DNA from: Rhodoferax sp. | Lineage (GTDB): Bacteria > Pseudomonadota > Gammaproteobacteria > Burkholderiales > Burkholderiaceae_C | Length of the DNA stretch: 64,000 nt | Reading direction: 5' to 3' | Assembly: GCA_030682475.1 (NCBI GenBank) | Contig: JAUXOA010000029.1 | Location: forward strand, 1 to 64,000 | Shown: positions 41,127 through 49,305 of the stretch, one piece after another | Position numbering within the stretch: the stretch's first letter is position 1 | How the letters are laid out: each line of letters starts with the position of its first letter | Translations under genes and position numbers: made by a program | Notes under the pieces: generated by a model | Database searches by the model: none | The model's input: the letters and a program-made list of their open reading frames with translations, nothing else | What the model was told of the DNA's origin: nothing

Positions 41127-42326
41127 TCACAGTATGATTTCTCGGGCTTCGAGGTCTGCGCGCTGCGCCGAGCTCAGGCCCAGTAACTCGCCAAAAACGT
41201 AGTTCTCGTCTTCGCCAAGCGCCGGGGTCAGCCTGCGAATGCCGACGTCCTTGGTGCGACCGAACCGCGCCGGAGCACCCACGGCCAGCCGTTGCGGGAT
41301 GCCGGGTGCGCTCACCTTGGTCAATACCTCACGGGCATGCAGATGCTCATCCGAGGCAATGTCCTGCATGTTCCATGAGACGTGGGCACTAATGCCTGCC
41401 TGCTGCAGACGTGTGGCCGTGGCATCCGCCTCGCTGTGCGCAAGCCATTGCGTCACCAACTGATCCAGGTCCTGGCTGTGGCGCAGCCGCCCTTGTGTCG
41501 TGGCAAAGCGCGAATCCTCGCAGACCTCCCCCAATACCCGCGCCAGCGTCTGCCATTCGGCATCGTTGCGGATGGCCAGTGTGAGCCAACGGTCGGCTTG
41601 GGACGTCGCGTACACACCGTGCGGCGCCATGCCGAGGTCGCCATTGCCGGGTCGCACCGGCGTGATGCCGACGCTGGCCTGGACCAAAGCCTCGCCGATC
41701 ATGGCCGAGGCGACTTCTCGCGCGGCCAGATCGACGTGCTGCGCCTGCCCGGTGCGTCGGCGCTGATGCAAGGCAGCCATCGTGGCCACTGCAGCGTGCA
41801 AGCCCGCGGTGTGGTCCATCACATGGCGTATCTCCACCGGCGGGCCGTCGCTGTAGCCTGTCATCCAGCCCAGGCCGCCCCATGCGCCAAACAGGGGCGC
41901 GTAGCCGGAGAAGTGCGAATCAGGGCCGGTCTGGCCACATGACGACAGGGATAGCATGACGATATCCGGCTTGCTTTCGCGCAGTTCGTCGAAACCCAGG
42001 CCTAGGCGTTTCATCACCCCAGCCCTGAAGCTCTCGGCAGCGATGTCCGAGATGGACACCAGCCGCTTGGCCAGCGCAACCGCCTCGGGCTGCTTGAGGT
42101 TTAGCCTGACAGACAACTTGTTGGCTGACACCTGATCAAATGTCGCCGCTGACATGCGGCCATAGACGGCATGCGGCTTGCGAAACGCGTCGGGCCGCGT
42201 CTTGCTTTCGATCTTGATGCACTCCGCACCCAGCTGCGACAGCAGGTGCGTGCAGAAGGGACCGGCGGCATGGATGGTGAAGTCGGCGATGCGCACGCCG
42301 GCCAGCGGGGCTTGGGCGCGGCTCAT
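41127..42326 (-). CDS. Family III CoA-transferase (CaiB/BaiF), catalytic-Asp subunit
   Basis: A 399-residue enzyme of the formyl-CoA transferase family, which moves CoA between carboxylic acids through an aspartyl-CoA intermediate. It opens with LAGVRIADFTIHAAGPFCTHLLSQLGAECIKIE (given here as the family's start region). The catalytic aspartate matches Asp171 in IRHVMDHTAGLHAA. The ATG at 42326 overlaps the stop of the next CoA-transferase gene upstream (ATGA). That gene lacks the Asp, so the two look like paired subunits of one enzyme. Confidence 0.85.
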   Translation of the reverse strand: MSRAQAPLAGVRIADFTIHAAGPFCTHLLSQLGAECIKIESKTRPDAFRKPHAVYGRMSAATFDQVSANKLSVRLNLKQPEAVALAKRLVSISDIAAESFRAGVMKRLGLGFDELRESKPDIVMLSLSSCGQTGPDSHFSGYAPLFGAWGGLGWMTGYSDGPPVEIRHVMDHTAGLHAAVATMAALHQRRRTGQAQHVDLAAREVASAMIGEALVQASVGITPVRPGNGDLGMAPHGVYATSQADRWLTLAIRNDAEWQTLARVLGEVCEDSRFATTQGRLRHSQDLDQLVTQWLAHSEADATATRLQQAGISAHVSWNMQDIASDEHLHAREVLTKVSAPGIPQRLAVGAPARFGRTKDVGIRRLTPALGEDENYVFGELLGLSSAQRADLEAREIIL

Positions 42327-43489
42327 GCTTGCACCTCCTTCGCCAACTCGTTCAGCGCTGGCACCCGAGCGCCGCCTTGCAGCGGCGTGCAGCGGAACTG
42401 GAACGGCGCCAGCAACATATCGACCTGTTTGCCACTCTCGAGCGTAACCGGGGCAAACAGCCCGCGCGCGCGCTCGTGCTCGCCCTGCACCACCTCGACC
42501 GGCGTGCGGTACTTGCCCGCCGGCACACCCAGCTCCTGTGCACGTGTCACGATTTCCTCCACCGGGTGTTTTGCCATCCACTCGCGGATGTGGCGATTGA
42601 TCTCGTCGCCGCGGCGACTGCGCTCCAGCGGGTCGCGCAGCGCCTCGTCTTGGGCCCACTCAGGGTGACCCAGCACCTCCACCAGCGAATTCCACTGGCG
42701 ATCCTCCAGCGTGAGCAGCTCGATAAAGCCGTCGCTCGTCTCAAACACACCGCCGTAGCGGAAACTTCGTGTCGTGCGATGTTCGAGCGAGCCGTCACCC
42801 AGGCGCTGCAAGGCGAAGGCGCCGACTGCGAGCACCGCGTCCTGTACCGAAACGTCCACATACTGGCCACCCGATACAGGCGCCGTCCACCACGCGGTGA
42901 GCGCGCTCAGCGCCGCCATGGTGCCGCCCTGATAGCCGGAAAAGTGACCGTAAATTTTCAGCGGGGGTCGGTCCGGAAAGAGCTCGTTGGACAGCCCGTT
43001 GGGCAACAGGAAGCCTTCGCCGCCTGCATGCAAAAGGTTGACTTCTTCGCCGTCCCAGTCGGCCTTCGGGCCGCTGGCACCAAAGGGCAGCACGCTCACG
43101 TGCACCAGCTTCGGGAAGCGCTCAGCGAGCGCCTGCGGCTCCACGCCCTGCACCGCACGTTGCCGCACCGGCGTGTCGTCAATGAAGATGTCGGTGCCCG
43201 CCAACTCTCGCTCCAGCACGGCACGCCCCGTTGGTGACTCCGGGTCACAAACGAGGCTGCGTTTGCCGACAGCGAGGTACGCGAAGAGCGCGCTTTCACC
43301 CGTGTCGTCCAGCAGCGGTGCCGCCTTGCGTAGCGGCGAGCCCGCGCCGGGCTCCAGCATCACGACGTGCGCACCCATGGCGGCCAGCAGCCGGCCCGCG
43401 TAAGCGGCTGCCACCGTGCGCGAACGCTCGATGACACGGCAGCCAGACAGTGGCAGCGATAGAGATTGCGACACATCGTTGGAAAGCAT
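42323..43489 (-). CDS. Family III CoA-transferase homologue lacking the catalytic Asp
   Basis: A 388-residue CaiB/BaiF-family protein. It keeps the fold landmarks (SGCRVIERSRTVAAAYAGRL, MGAHVVMLEP, FGASGPKADW, VSGGQYVDVSVQDAVL). At the position of the catalytic Asp the local alignment gives Ser184 (GHFSGYQGG). It probably forms a heteromer with the product of 41127-42326, with which it overlaps by four bases. Heteromeric family III enzymes such as benzylsuccinate CoA-transferase BbsEF are a precedent. On its own it is unlikely to be an active transferase. Confidence 0.8.
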   Translation of the reverse strand: MLSNDVSQSLSLPLSGCRVIERSRTVAAAYAGRLLAAMGAHVVMLEPGAGSPLRKAAPLLDDTGESALFAYLAVGKRSLVCDPESPTGRAVLERELAGTDIFIDDTPVRQRAVQGVEPQALAERFPKLVHVSVLPFGASGPKADWDGEEVNLLHAGGEGFLLPNGLSNELFPDRPPLKIYGHFSGYQGGTMAALSALTAWWTAPVSGGQYVDVSVQDAVLAVGAFALQRLGDGSLEHRTTRSFRYGGVFETSDGFIELLTLEDRQWNSLVEVLGHPEWAQDEALRDPLERSRRGDEINRHIREWMAKHPVEEIVTRAQELGVPAGKYRTPVEVVQGEHERARGLFAPVTLESGKQVDMLLAPFQFRCTPLQGGARVPALNELAKEVQA

Positions 43490-43524
43490 TTGAACTCTCT
43501 TGCCGAATTACTGATGCCTGCCGT

Positions 43525-44733
43525 TCAGCGGGTCACAGGGAGCTCGAGATCAATGGCGGAGCCATCGATGAAGGCGGGCAGCTTGACGTCGCGCGAGGGC
43601 AGCGCCACGGTCGCGATGCCCGGCGTGGTCACCTCCCCACGCTGGTTCTCTGCGGCGATTTCGATGTCCACGAGCCCGACATTGTCCTTGACATATGTGC
43701 GCACGACCTTGCCCTTGCAGAACGTCGTGTCGCCCATGATGTTGAAGCGACGCATTTCGGTACGCACCCGCTTGAGCACGCCTGCGTCGCCCATCCAGTT
43801 GGTGATGAGCGAGCACATCCAGGAGGAGCGCTGCGGACCGTAGTCATAGGTGCCGGGCACGCCCACTTCCTTGGCGACCGACTCGCGATGGTGGCCGATA
43901 CCGGTGTATTCCACGCCGCCGCCTGCTTCCGGGTTGCGGAAGAAGTGACCCGGGTGCTTGACCGCCGCCTGCAGCACCACGCCGTGGGTGTGACCGCGAC
44001 CGCAGCCGACCAGGAAACCCATGGTGTCCATCAGCGACAGCGGGCCGCGGGCAATGGTCGGCAGTTCTTCGCCGACTTGCACTTCTTCCCAGTAGCGCAC
44101 ATTGGCGCCGCGGATGTTCTTGGGCTCGTCCAGCACGATCTGGTCGATGCGGTCGTGCTCTTCATTGGTGTACCCGTGCTGCTCGATTTCCTTGTACTTG
44201 CCGGCGTCGCGGGCGGCCTTGCGTTCGTGGCGGGTGCAGGTACCCAGACCGCGTGCCACCAGCTCGCTGCGCTGGTTGTAATAGCTCGCTTCCACGTACT
44301 GCAGCACCAGACGACCGGAGAACTTGCTTTCCTTCTCTTGGACGCCAACCACGCGCTCAATGGCGGTGATGCGGTCACCCGGACGAATGTGGCGGAAGAT
44401 TTCCCAGTCGTTACCGGCATAGAAGCCGTGTACGCCCGGCAGGCCCCAGCGGGTGCGACCCAGCCAGCCGAAGGCCATGGGGAACATCGGGTGGCCGACC
44501 ATGCTGCCGTAACGGGTGGCGGCGCCGTAGCCGATGTCCCTGTACAGGGGGTTCAGGTCGCCGATGCCGTTGCACCAATTGCGCAGCGTGTCTGCAGTGG
44601 CGTCCTGCAGGTAGGGGCCTTCCGGTCGCAGATGCAGACCTATCATCGCCCGTGCGTCGGCAATCGCCTGATCGGTAATGAGGCCTTCCGCAGGCGCATT
44701 GCCCACGTCGCTCTGGGTGCTGGTGTTACTCAT
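43525..44733 (-). CDS. Double hot-dog MaoC-like hydratase/dehydratase
   Basis: A 402-residue protein with two hot-dog folds. The N-terminal one (about residues 20-180) carries WCNGIGDLNPLYRD, a hydratase-like substrate region. The C-terminal one (about 210-400) carries VQVGEELPTIARGPL, GHTHGVVLQAAVKHPGHFF and a late DNVGLVDIEIAAENQRGE strand. Such proteins hydrate or dehydrate acyl-CoA thioesters. It is the first gene of the long minus-strand operon (hydratase, two CoA-transferases, isochorismatase-like, CitE-like, regulator). A candidate operator with two ATGCAT boxes lies 31 bases upstream. The ATG at 44733 follows AGGAG; the longer frame is rejected. Confidence 0.75.
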   Translation of the reverse strand: MSNTSTQSDVGNAPAEGLITDQAIADARAMIGLHLRPEGPYLQDATADTLRNWCNGIGDLNPLYRDIGYGAATRYGSMVGHPMFPMAFGWLGRTRWGLPGVHGFYAGNDWEIFRHIRPGDRITAIERVVGVQEKESKFSGRLVLQYVEASYYNQRSELVARGLGTCTRHERKAARDAGKYKEIEQHGYTNEEHDRIDQIVLDEPKNIRGANVRYWEEVQVGEELPTIARGPLSLMDTMGFLVGCGRGHTHGVVLQAAVKHPGHFFRNPEAGGGVEYTGIGHHRESVAKEVGVPGTYDYGPQRSSWMCSLITNWMGDAGVLKRVRTEMRRFNIMGDTTFCKGKVVRTYVKDNVGLVDIEIAAENQRGEVTTPGIATVALPSRDVKLPAFIDGSAIDLELPVTR

Positions 44734-44763
44734 GTTTAAACTCCTGTTGATAAATTTAATGTG

Positions 44764-44780
44764 GAATGCATGATGCATTC
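44764..44780. promoter_or_regulatory. Candidate GntR operator upstream of the hydratase-CoA-transferase operon
   Basis: GAATGCAT-G-ATGCATTC, an inverted repeat with 8-base arms and one central base. It shares the ATGCAT core with two sites in the 45.9-46.1 kb divergent promoter, so one island regulator probably binds all three. Confidence 0.6.
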
Positions 44781-44833
44781 TTTTTGGAGAAAAGTCAACG
44801 CTTGGGACGTAACTTCTTCCGTTTTGATGCTTC

Positions 44834-45057
44834 TTATTCGATGCGGATGTCAGCCGCCTTGATGATGCCACCCCACTTCAGCCGTTCTTCTTTCACAAAC
44901 GCGCTGAGTTGGGCCGGCCCCATGAACAGTGGTTCGACGCCAATGTCCAGCATCCTGCGGCGTGTTTCGGGGTGCTGCAGTGCACGCTGGATGTGTTCGC
45001 TCATCGTCTGAACAGCCTCCGACGGCGTGCCGCGCGGGGCAAACAAGCCGTCTCATT
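44834..45057 (-). pseudogene. C-terminal remnant of a Bug-family solute receptor
   Basis: About 74 codons ending in a proper stop read GLFAPRGTPSEAV, then a helix HIQRALQHPETRRRMLD, IGVEPLFMGPAQLSAFV and KEERLKWGGIIKAADI. This is the last quarter of a tripartite tricarboxylate transporter periplasmic receptor (Bug family), where G-x-F-A-P-x-G-T-P is conserved. No N-terminal part, signal peptide or ribosome site is present, so the gene is broken. An intact Bug receptor lies at 48048-49031. Confidence 0.8.
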
Positions 45058-45087
45058 GGGGTTGATCTTTGTGCGCAGCGCGCGCTG

Positions 45088-45930
45088 TCAGCGGAATGCC
45101 GCCGTTGCGGACATCGCCAGTTCGCCATCGGGACCGCGCGCCCACAGTGCGAGCGTACCGTCTTCCGCTTCGCGGCCTTCCAGGCGGAAGGCGCGATCCA
45201 CGAACAGCGGGCTGACACCGCGGAAATCAAAGCGCGCCAGCGGCCGACCACCGCCATGCTCCATGGCGAACTGCTGCAACAGCGTGGCTGTCAGTGGGCC
45301 ATGGACCACCAGGTTGGGGTAGCCTTCTTCTTCACGCGCATACGACTGGTCGTAATGAATTCGGTGACCGTTGAAAGTCAGTGCGGAATAGCGAAACAGC
45401 AGGGTCGTGTCGGGCTCGACACTGCGGCTCCATTGCGCCTGACCATCATACGGTTCAGGCGCCGGTGCGGGCGTTGCACCAGCGGGTGTGGCCTCGCGAT
45501 AGACAATGTCCTGCTCCTCCGCGATACACTGCTTGCCCTCGCAACTGATGATGTGCTCCACAGTCACAAACCATAGCGAGCCACGCTTGCCGACCTTGTT
45601 CTCCACTTTCTGGATCCGGCTGCGTCGTGTGGCCTTGGCATCGACCGGCAGGTCGGCCAGGTAGCGCACCCGACTACCGGCCCACATACGCTTGGGCAAC
45701 TCGATCGGCGGCAGGAAGCCGCCGCGTTTCGGATGCCCATCTACACCCAGGCCGCTGCGGCGAACGGCAGGGTTGAAAAAGAGCCACTGCCATCCGGGCG
45801 GCAGGGGCTGGCCCGGTTCCGGCGCGGTGTTGAGGTCGAAAGTGGCGGCCATGGCCTGCACCACAAGCGCGAGCACGCGCTCCGTGCGCTTCTCCTCGCG
45901 GCCAACCCAAGCATCGTAGGTAGCGGTCAC
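45088..45930 (-). CDS. MaoC/HTD2-like hydratase (candidate mesaconyl- or itaconyl-CoA hydratase)
   Basis: A 280-residue protein with two hot-dog halves. The N-terminal half includes PPGWQWLFFNPAVRRSGLG and GGFLPPIELPKRMWAGSRV. The C-terminal half includes FRYSALTFNGHRIHYDQSYA, with the hydratase-like Asn/His pair, and LVVHGPLTATLLQQF. This layout matches the HTD2-like group that contains mesaconyl-C4-CoA hydratase and itaconyl-CoA hydratase, which form citramalyl-CoA. With a CitE-like lyase and CoA-transferases in the island, a C5-dicarboxylate route is a reasonable but unproven reading. It is divergent from the CoA-transferase at 46140. Confidence 0.78.
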   Translation of the reverse strand: MTATYDAWVGREEKRTERVLALVVQAMAATFDLNTAPEPGQPLPPGWQWLFFNPAVRRSGLGVDGHPKRGGFLPPIELPKRMWAGSRVRYLADLPVDAKATRRSRIQKVENKVGKRGSLWFVTVEHIISCEGKQCIAEEQDIVYREATPAGATPAPAPEPYDGQAQWSRSVEPDTTLLFRYSALTFNGHRIHYDQSYAREEEGYPNLVVHGPLTATLLQQFAMEHGGGRPLARFDFRGVSPLFVDRAFRLEGREAEDGTLALWARGPDGELAMSATAAFR

Positions 45931-45953
45931 GTTTTCTCCTTGATTTGCGATTT

Positions 45954-45983
45954 TTTAGTGTCAAACACTTTAGTGTCAAACAC
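45954..45983. promoter_or_regulatory. 15-bp tandem repeat containing GTGTCAAACAC, candidate operator
   Basis: TTTAGTGTCAAACAC occurs twice head to tail. Each copy holds the inverted repeat GTGT-CAA-ACAC. It lies 24 bases before the hydratase start (minus strand) in the divergent promoter region and is distinct from the ATGCAT sites nearby. Confidence 0.55.
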
Positions 45984-46020
45984 GACAGTAATCAAAATTA
46001 GCATTTACCGGGCTTGATAC

Positions 46021-46032
46021 ACAATGCATTGT
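46021..46032. promoter_or_regulatory. Candidate GntR operator, divergent promoter, site 1
   Basis: ACAATGCATTGT is a perfect 12-base palindrome between the divergent hydratase (-) and CoA-transferase (+) genes. It shares the AATGCATT core with the site at 46105-46119 and ATGCAT with the site at 44764-44780. Confidence 0.6.
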
Positions 46033-46104
46033 ATAGAATTTAAAAACCGCCAAAAATCAGGGTTTTCCCTGACAAAAAATGGTTGTTTTCAAGTTTTCGG
46101 TAGA

Positions 46105-46119
46105 TATACAATGCATTCG
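46105..46119. promoter_or_regulatory. Candidate GntR operator, divergent promoter, site 2
   Basis: TATACAATGCATTCG repeats the ACAATGCATT of site 1, 87 bases further on and about 21 bases before the CoA-transferase start, where a bound repressor would block initiation. Confidence 0.55.
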
Positions 46120-46139
46120 TTTAATAGATATTAGTCATC

Positions 46140-47369
46140 ATGCAACACCCTCCCCTTGCTGGAAAACGCGTCATTGAACTGGGCACCATGCTGGCGGCGC
46201 CCTTTGCCACCCACATCCTTTCCCAGCTTGGCGCGGAGGTGATCAAGGTGGAACCTCCCTCCGGCGACCCCACACGCAGTCTGGTGCGAGGCGGCCCCAG
46301 TGGCACCTTCATCGCCTACAGTCACGGCAAGAAAAGCGTGTGCATCGACCTGGGCAAGCCCGAGGGACGGGCAACCTTCCTGAAGTTGCTCGCCAGTGCC
46401 GATGCCATGGTGCACAACCTCGCGCCTAAGGCCGCGCGCAAGCTCGGCGTCACGCGCGAAAACTGCGCAGCGGTCAACCCCAATCTGATCTACTGCCACA
46501 TCCGCGGCTACGCGGACGGCCCGCAGGAAGACGACCTGGCCTCCAATCCGGTGGCCGAAGCGGCCACCGGCGTGATGGAAGCCAACCGCGTCAATGGTCG
46601 GCCCAGCCGCCTTGGCCCCTCCTACCATGACCAGTTCGCCGGCGCCTATGCGGTCATCGGCATCCTCGCCTCGATGCTGCAACCCAAGGCGGGGCCAGGT
46701 GAGCGCCAGGTTGAAATCGGACTCTTCGAAACCGGCCTGCATGTGGCATCGCGCGACCTGGTGGGCGTGCAGCTCAAGACCAAATTGCTGGGCCGACCCG
46801 AGCGCGAGCCCCATGGCGAGTTCAGCATGCCCGGCTACGGCGCCTATCTCACGGCCGATGAGCGTTGGATCTATCTGCTGATCCTTAATGACGCACACTG
46901 GCTGAAATTCTGTGAAGCCATGCAGCTGCCGCAAGCGAACGACGAATCCCTAGCCACGCTGCGCCAGCGCAAGAAGGCGCGCGAACAGGTGGAGGAAATT
47001 GTGAAAGCCGCTGTTGCCGCGCACACCTTAGATGATGCCGAAGCCCGACTGAAGGCAGCCGGGGTGGGCTGCACGGAGGTGCTGCCCCTCGAGCGCGTGC
47101 TGGAGGCGCCGCAAGCGCACCAGCCCGGCAAGCTGCGAGCTGTGCGTTTCCGCGGCATGGACTTCGATGTGCCAGAATTCCCTCGGCTTGGTGCGGCAAA
47201 TGACGGTATTGAGACCCTCCCGCCGGCCGTCCTGGGCGAACACACCCTGGAGGTGCTGCAGTCTGCAGGGATCAAGCCGCAGGACTGCGAAGCGCTAATC
47301 TCTTCGGGCGCGGTGGCTGTTGCAAAGCCGGACAGCTTTGCATGGGCTGCGGTTCGTGCCGGGACCTGA
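46140..47369 (+). CDS. Family III CoA-transferase (CaiB/BaiF)
   Basis: A 409-residue CoA-transferase with the family opening LAGKRVIELGTMLAAPFATH, QLGAEVIKVEPP and the catalytic Asp at about residue 164 (GPSYHDQFAGAYAV). It is first in a plus-strand operon with a DUF2889 gene and a Bug receptor. It probably activates the imported acid using succinyl-CoA or acetyl-CoA as donor; itaconate and mesaconate transferases belong to this family. Unlike the 42-kb pair it has the Asp and no overlapping partner, so it may act alone as a homodimer. Operator-like ATGCAT sites sit in its promoter. Confidence 0.85.
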   Translation: MQHPPLAGKRVIELGTMLAAPFATHILSQLGAEVIKVEPPSGDPTRSLVRGGPSGTFIAYSHGKKSVCIDLGKPEGRATFLKLLASADAMVHNLAPKAARKLGVTRENCAAVNPNLIYCHIRGYADGPQEDDLASNPVAEAATGVMEANRVNGRPSRLGPSYHDQFAGAYAVIGILASMLQPKAGPGERQVEIGLFETGLHVASRDLVGVQLKTKLLGRPEREPHGEFSMPGYGAYLTADERWIYLLILNDAHWLKFCEAMQLPQANDESLATLRQRKKAREQVEEIVKAAVAAHTLDDAEARLKAAGVGCTEVLPLERVLEAPQAHQPGKLRAVRFRGMDFDVPEFPRLGAANDGIETLPPAVLGEHTLEVLQSAGIKPQDCEALISSGAVAVAKPDSFAWAAVRAGT

Positions 47370-47391
47370 GTGCACATACCCTGGAGCATCC

Positions 47392-47955
47392 ATGACCTGC
47401 AGCGTTCAGCTCGAAAAGCTCCATCATCGCCAAATCGACCTGCGGTTCTTTCGGCGCTCTGACGGGCTCTACGAGATGGAAGGTCGTCTCGTGGATAAAA
47501 AGAGCCACCCCTTCCGACGGGCGTTGGCAGGCGACGACCTGCCACCCGGCGTGCCAGTCCACGACATCGTTGTGCGCCTCGTCATAGACGAGTCCCTGCT
47601 GGTGCATGACGCGCTTGCCTTGATGCAGGCAACGCCATTCGCAACATGCCGCGGCGCGGTGAACACATTGGCCCCCCTCAAGGGGCTACGTATTGGCGCA
47701 GGCTGGAACAAACGGGTGCGCGAACTCCTCGGAGGAGCCGCATCTTGCACACACATCGTCGAGCTGCTCGGGCCGATGGCCACCACCGCTATCCAGGGAC
47801 TGGCGCCCCAGCGGCTCGCTCAGAGGGATGACCCAGCGAACGAGGAGGAACGGCGGGCCAAGGTGGACAGCTGCTACGCATACGCAGCCGAACGCGAAGT
47901 CGTGGCGCAGCTTTGGCCTCACCTGCACCGGCCGAAGCGAAACAGCTCAAGCTAG
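47392..47955 (+). CDS. DUF2889-family protein
   Basis: A 187-residue soluble protein. The opening MTCSVQLEKLHHRQIDLRFF is followed by YEMEGRLVDKKSHPF, VPVHDIVVRLVIDESLLV and CRGAVNTLAPLKGLRIGAGW, then a helical C-terminus with TTAIQGLAPQR. This matches the DUF2889 family, which I recall as often located next to acyl-CoA catabolic genes; its function is not known. The ATG at 47392 lies 22 bases after the CoA-transferase stop, so the two are cotranscribed. Confidence 0.75.
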   Translation: MTCSVQLEKLHHRQIDLRFFRRSDGLYEMEGRLVDKKSHPFRRALAGDDLPPGVPVHDIVVRLVIDESLLVHDALALMQATPFATCRGAVNTLAPLKGLRIGAGWNKRVRELLGGAASCTHIVELLGPMATTAIQGLAPQRLAQRDDPANEEERRAKVDSCYAYAAEREVVAQLWPHLHRPKRNSSS

Positions 47956-48047
47956 AGCAATGTCGACTTGCGCACCTGGCACAGATTTCTATGGACTTTC
48001 AGTGGCCGAAATTTAATATTTGACGTACTATTTTTGGAAGGTAAAAA

Positions 48048-49031
48048 ATGGAGATAAACATGTATGCTTCCCGCAAGTTGTTGAACTGGTTCTGCGTTAC
48101 CGCTCTGTGGCTATCGATGGCAGGCCACGCAAGCGCGAATTACCCTGATCGGCCGATCAAAATGGTGGTGCCTGTAGCGGCCGGCGGGGGCACCGACTTC
48201 ACTGCCCGTGTATTGGCCGAGAAATTGTCGGCTGCGCTCGCCCAGCCGGTGGTGGTGGAAAACCGCCCTGGTGCTTCGGGCAATATAGGCGTTCAGCAGG
48301 TGGCGCTGGCTGCCCCTGATGGCTACACGCTCGTCATGCCGATCACCTCGTTCCCGATCAATCCCAGCCTTCAGAAGCTGCCATTTGATACGGTCAAGGA
48401 CTTCTCGCCTGTGGTGCTTGCCGGTACCTTGCCGCTGGTCCTGGTTGTTCACCCCAACCTGCCAGCCCGCACCGTCAGCGAGCTGATTACCTTGGTGAAG
48501 AACAAGAAAGAGTCGATCAATTTCGCGAACTCCGGTAACGGGACGACCGCGCACCTGGCGGGGGAGTTATTCAATCGCATGGCCGGCATCAGGATGGTCA
48601 GCGTGAATTACAAAGGCGGTGGCCCTGCGGTCACCGACCTGCTGGGGGGCCATGTCCAGGTGTATTTCTCCACCATTGCCGCTGTCTCGCAACACATCGA
48701 GGCAGGCCGCTTGCGTGCCTTGGCCGTGACGGGCACAACGCGAAGCCCCGAATTGCCCAACGTGCCCACGGTGGCCGAATCCGGCTTGCCCGGCTTTGAT
48801 GTGACGGCCTGGTTCGGCATCTTTGCGCCAGCCCGTACGCCGCCTTCCGTGATCCAGCGCCTCAACGCCGAGCTCGTCAAGATCCTGGCGATGCCAGATG
48901 TGCGGCAAAAGCTTGCCAACCATGGCGTACAGCCTGGCGGAGGAACGTCCGAGGCGCTGGGCTCGTTCTTGATCAGCGAGATAGACAAGTGGGGCAAAGT
49001 CATTCGCGAGAGCGGCATCCGAGCTGAATAA
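48048..49031 (+). CDS. Bug-family periplasmic solute receptor (tripartite tricarboxylate transporter type)
   Basis: A 327-residue exported binding protein. After a signal peptide (residues about 1-30, ending in ASA) come the conserved [72 protein letters not shown] and [12 protein letters not shown] segments. Bug proteins bind carboxylates such as citrate, glutamate or aromatic acids in the periplasm. The membrane partners (TctA/TctB-like) are not in the window, so uptake must rely on partners elsewhere or the protein is an orphan sensor. ATG at 48048 or 48060 can start it; each has a GGAG-type site. Confidence 0.9.
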   Translation: MEINMYASRKLLNWFCVTALWLSMAGHASANYPDRPIKMVVPVAAGGGTDFTARVLAEKLSAALAQPVVVENRPGASGNIGVQQVALAAPDGYTLVMPITSFPINPSLQKLPFDTVKDFSPVVLAGTLPLVLVVHPNLPARTVSELITLVKNKKESINFANSGNGTTAHLAGELFNRMAGIRMVSVNYKGGGPAVTDLLGGHVQVYFSTIAAVSQHIEAGRLRALAVTGTTRSPELPNVPTVAESGLPGFDVTAWFGIFAPARTPPSVIQRLNAELVKILAMPDVRQKLANHGVQPGGGTSEALGSFLISEIDKWGKVIRESGIRAE

Positions 49032-49054
49032 GTTGTTAACTCTTGAGCCCCATT

Positions 49055-49305
49055 GGGGGGTGAGCGCCGGCTTTGCGTTTTTGGGCGACGTGGTGATTGC
49101 CGAGCCCAAGGCACTCATTGGTTTTGCCGGCCCGCGGGTGATTGAATCCACCGTGCGGGTGACCTTGCCCGAAGGCTTTCAACGCGCCGAGTTTTTGCAA
49201 ATCAAAGGCGCCATCGATTTTATTTGCGACCGCCGGGAACTGCGCAAAACCGTGGCCAGCACGCTGGCCATGTTACTTCGTCAACCCGCTGACGCGGTGA
49301 TCTGA
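49055..49305 (+). pseudogene. Truncated second copy of the accD 3' end
   Basis: The last ~83 codons and the stop of accD recur here. Bases 49061-49308 match 38339-38586 without gaps, with 11 differences by my count, all in the last ~145 bases. It lacks the zinc ribbon and most of the carboxyltransferase domain and has no credible start, so it is not functional. It ends the catabolic island that began after the intact accD. The break point falls in a CCCCA...TGGGGGG stretch also present, in slightly different form, in the intact gene. Confidence 0.93.

Noticed and set aside
49033-49305. Second accD-like gene starting at a TTG codon
   Set aside because: Contains only the 3' third of accD, no zinc ribbon and no plausible initiation site; treated as a pseudogene.
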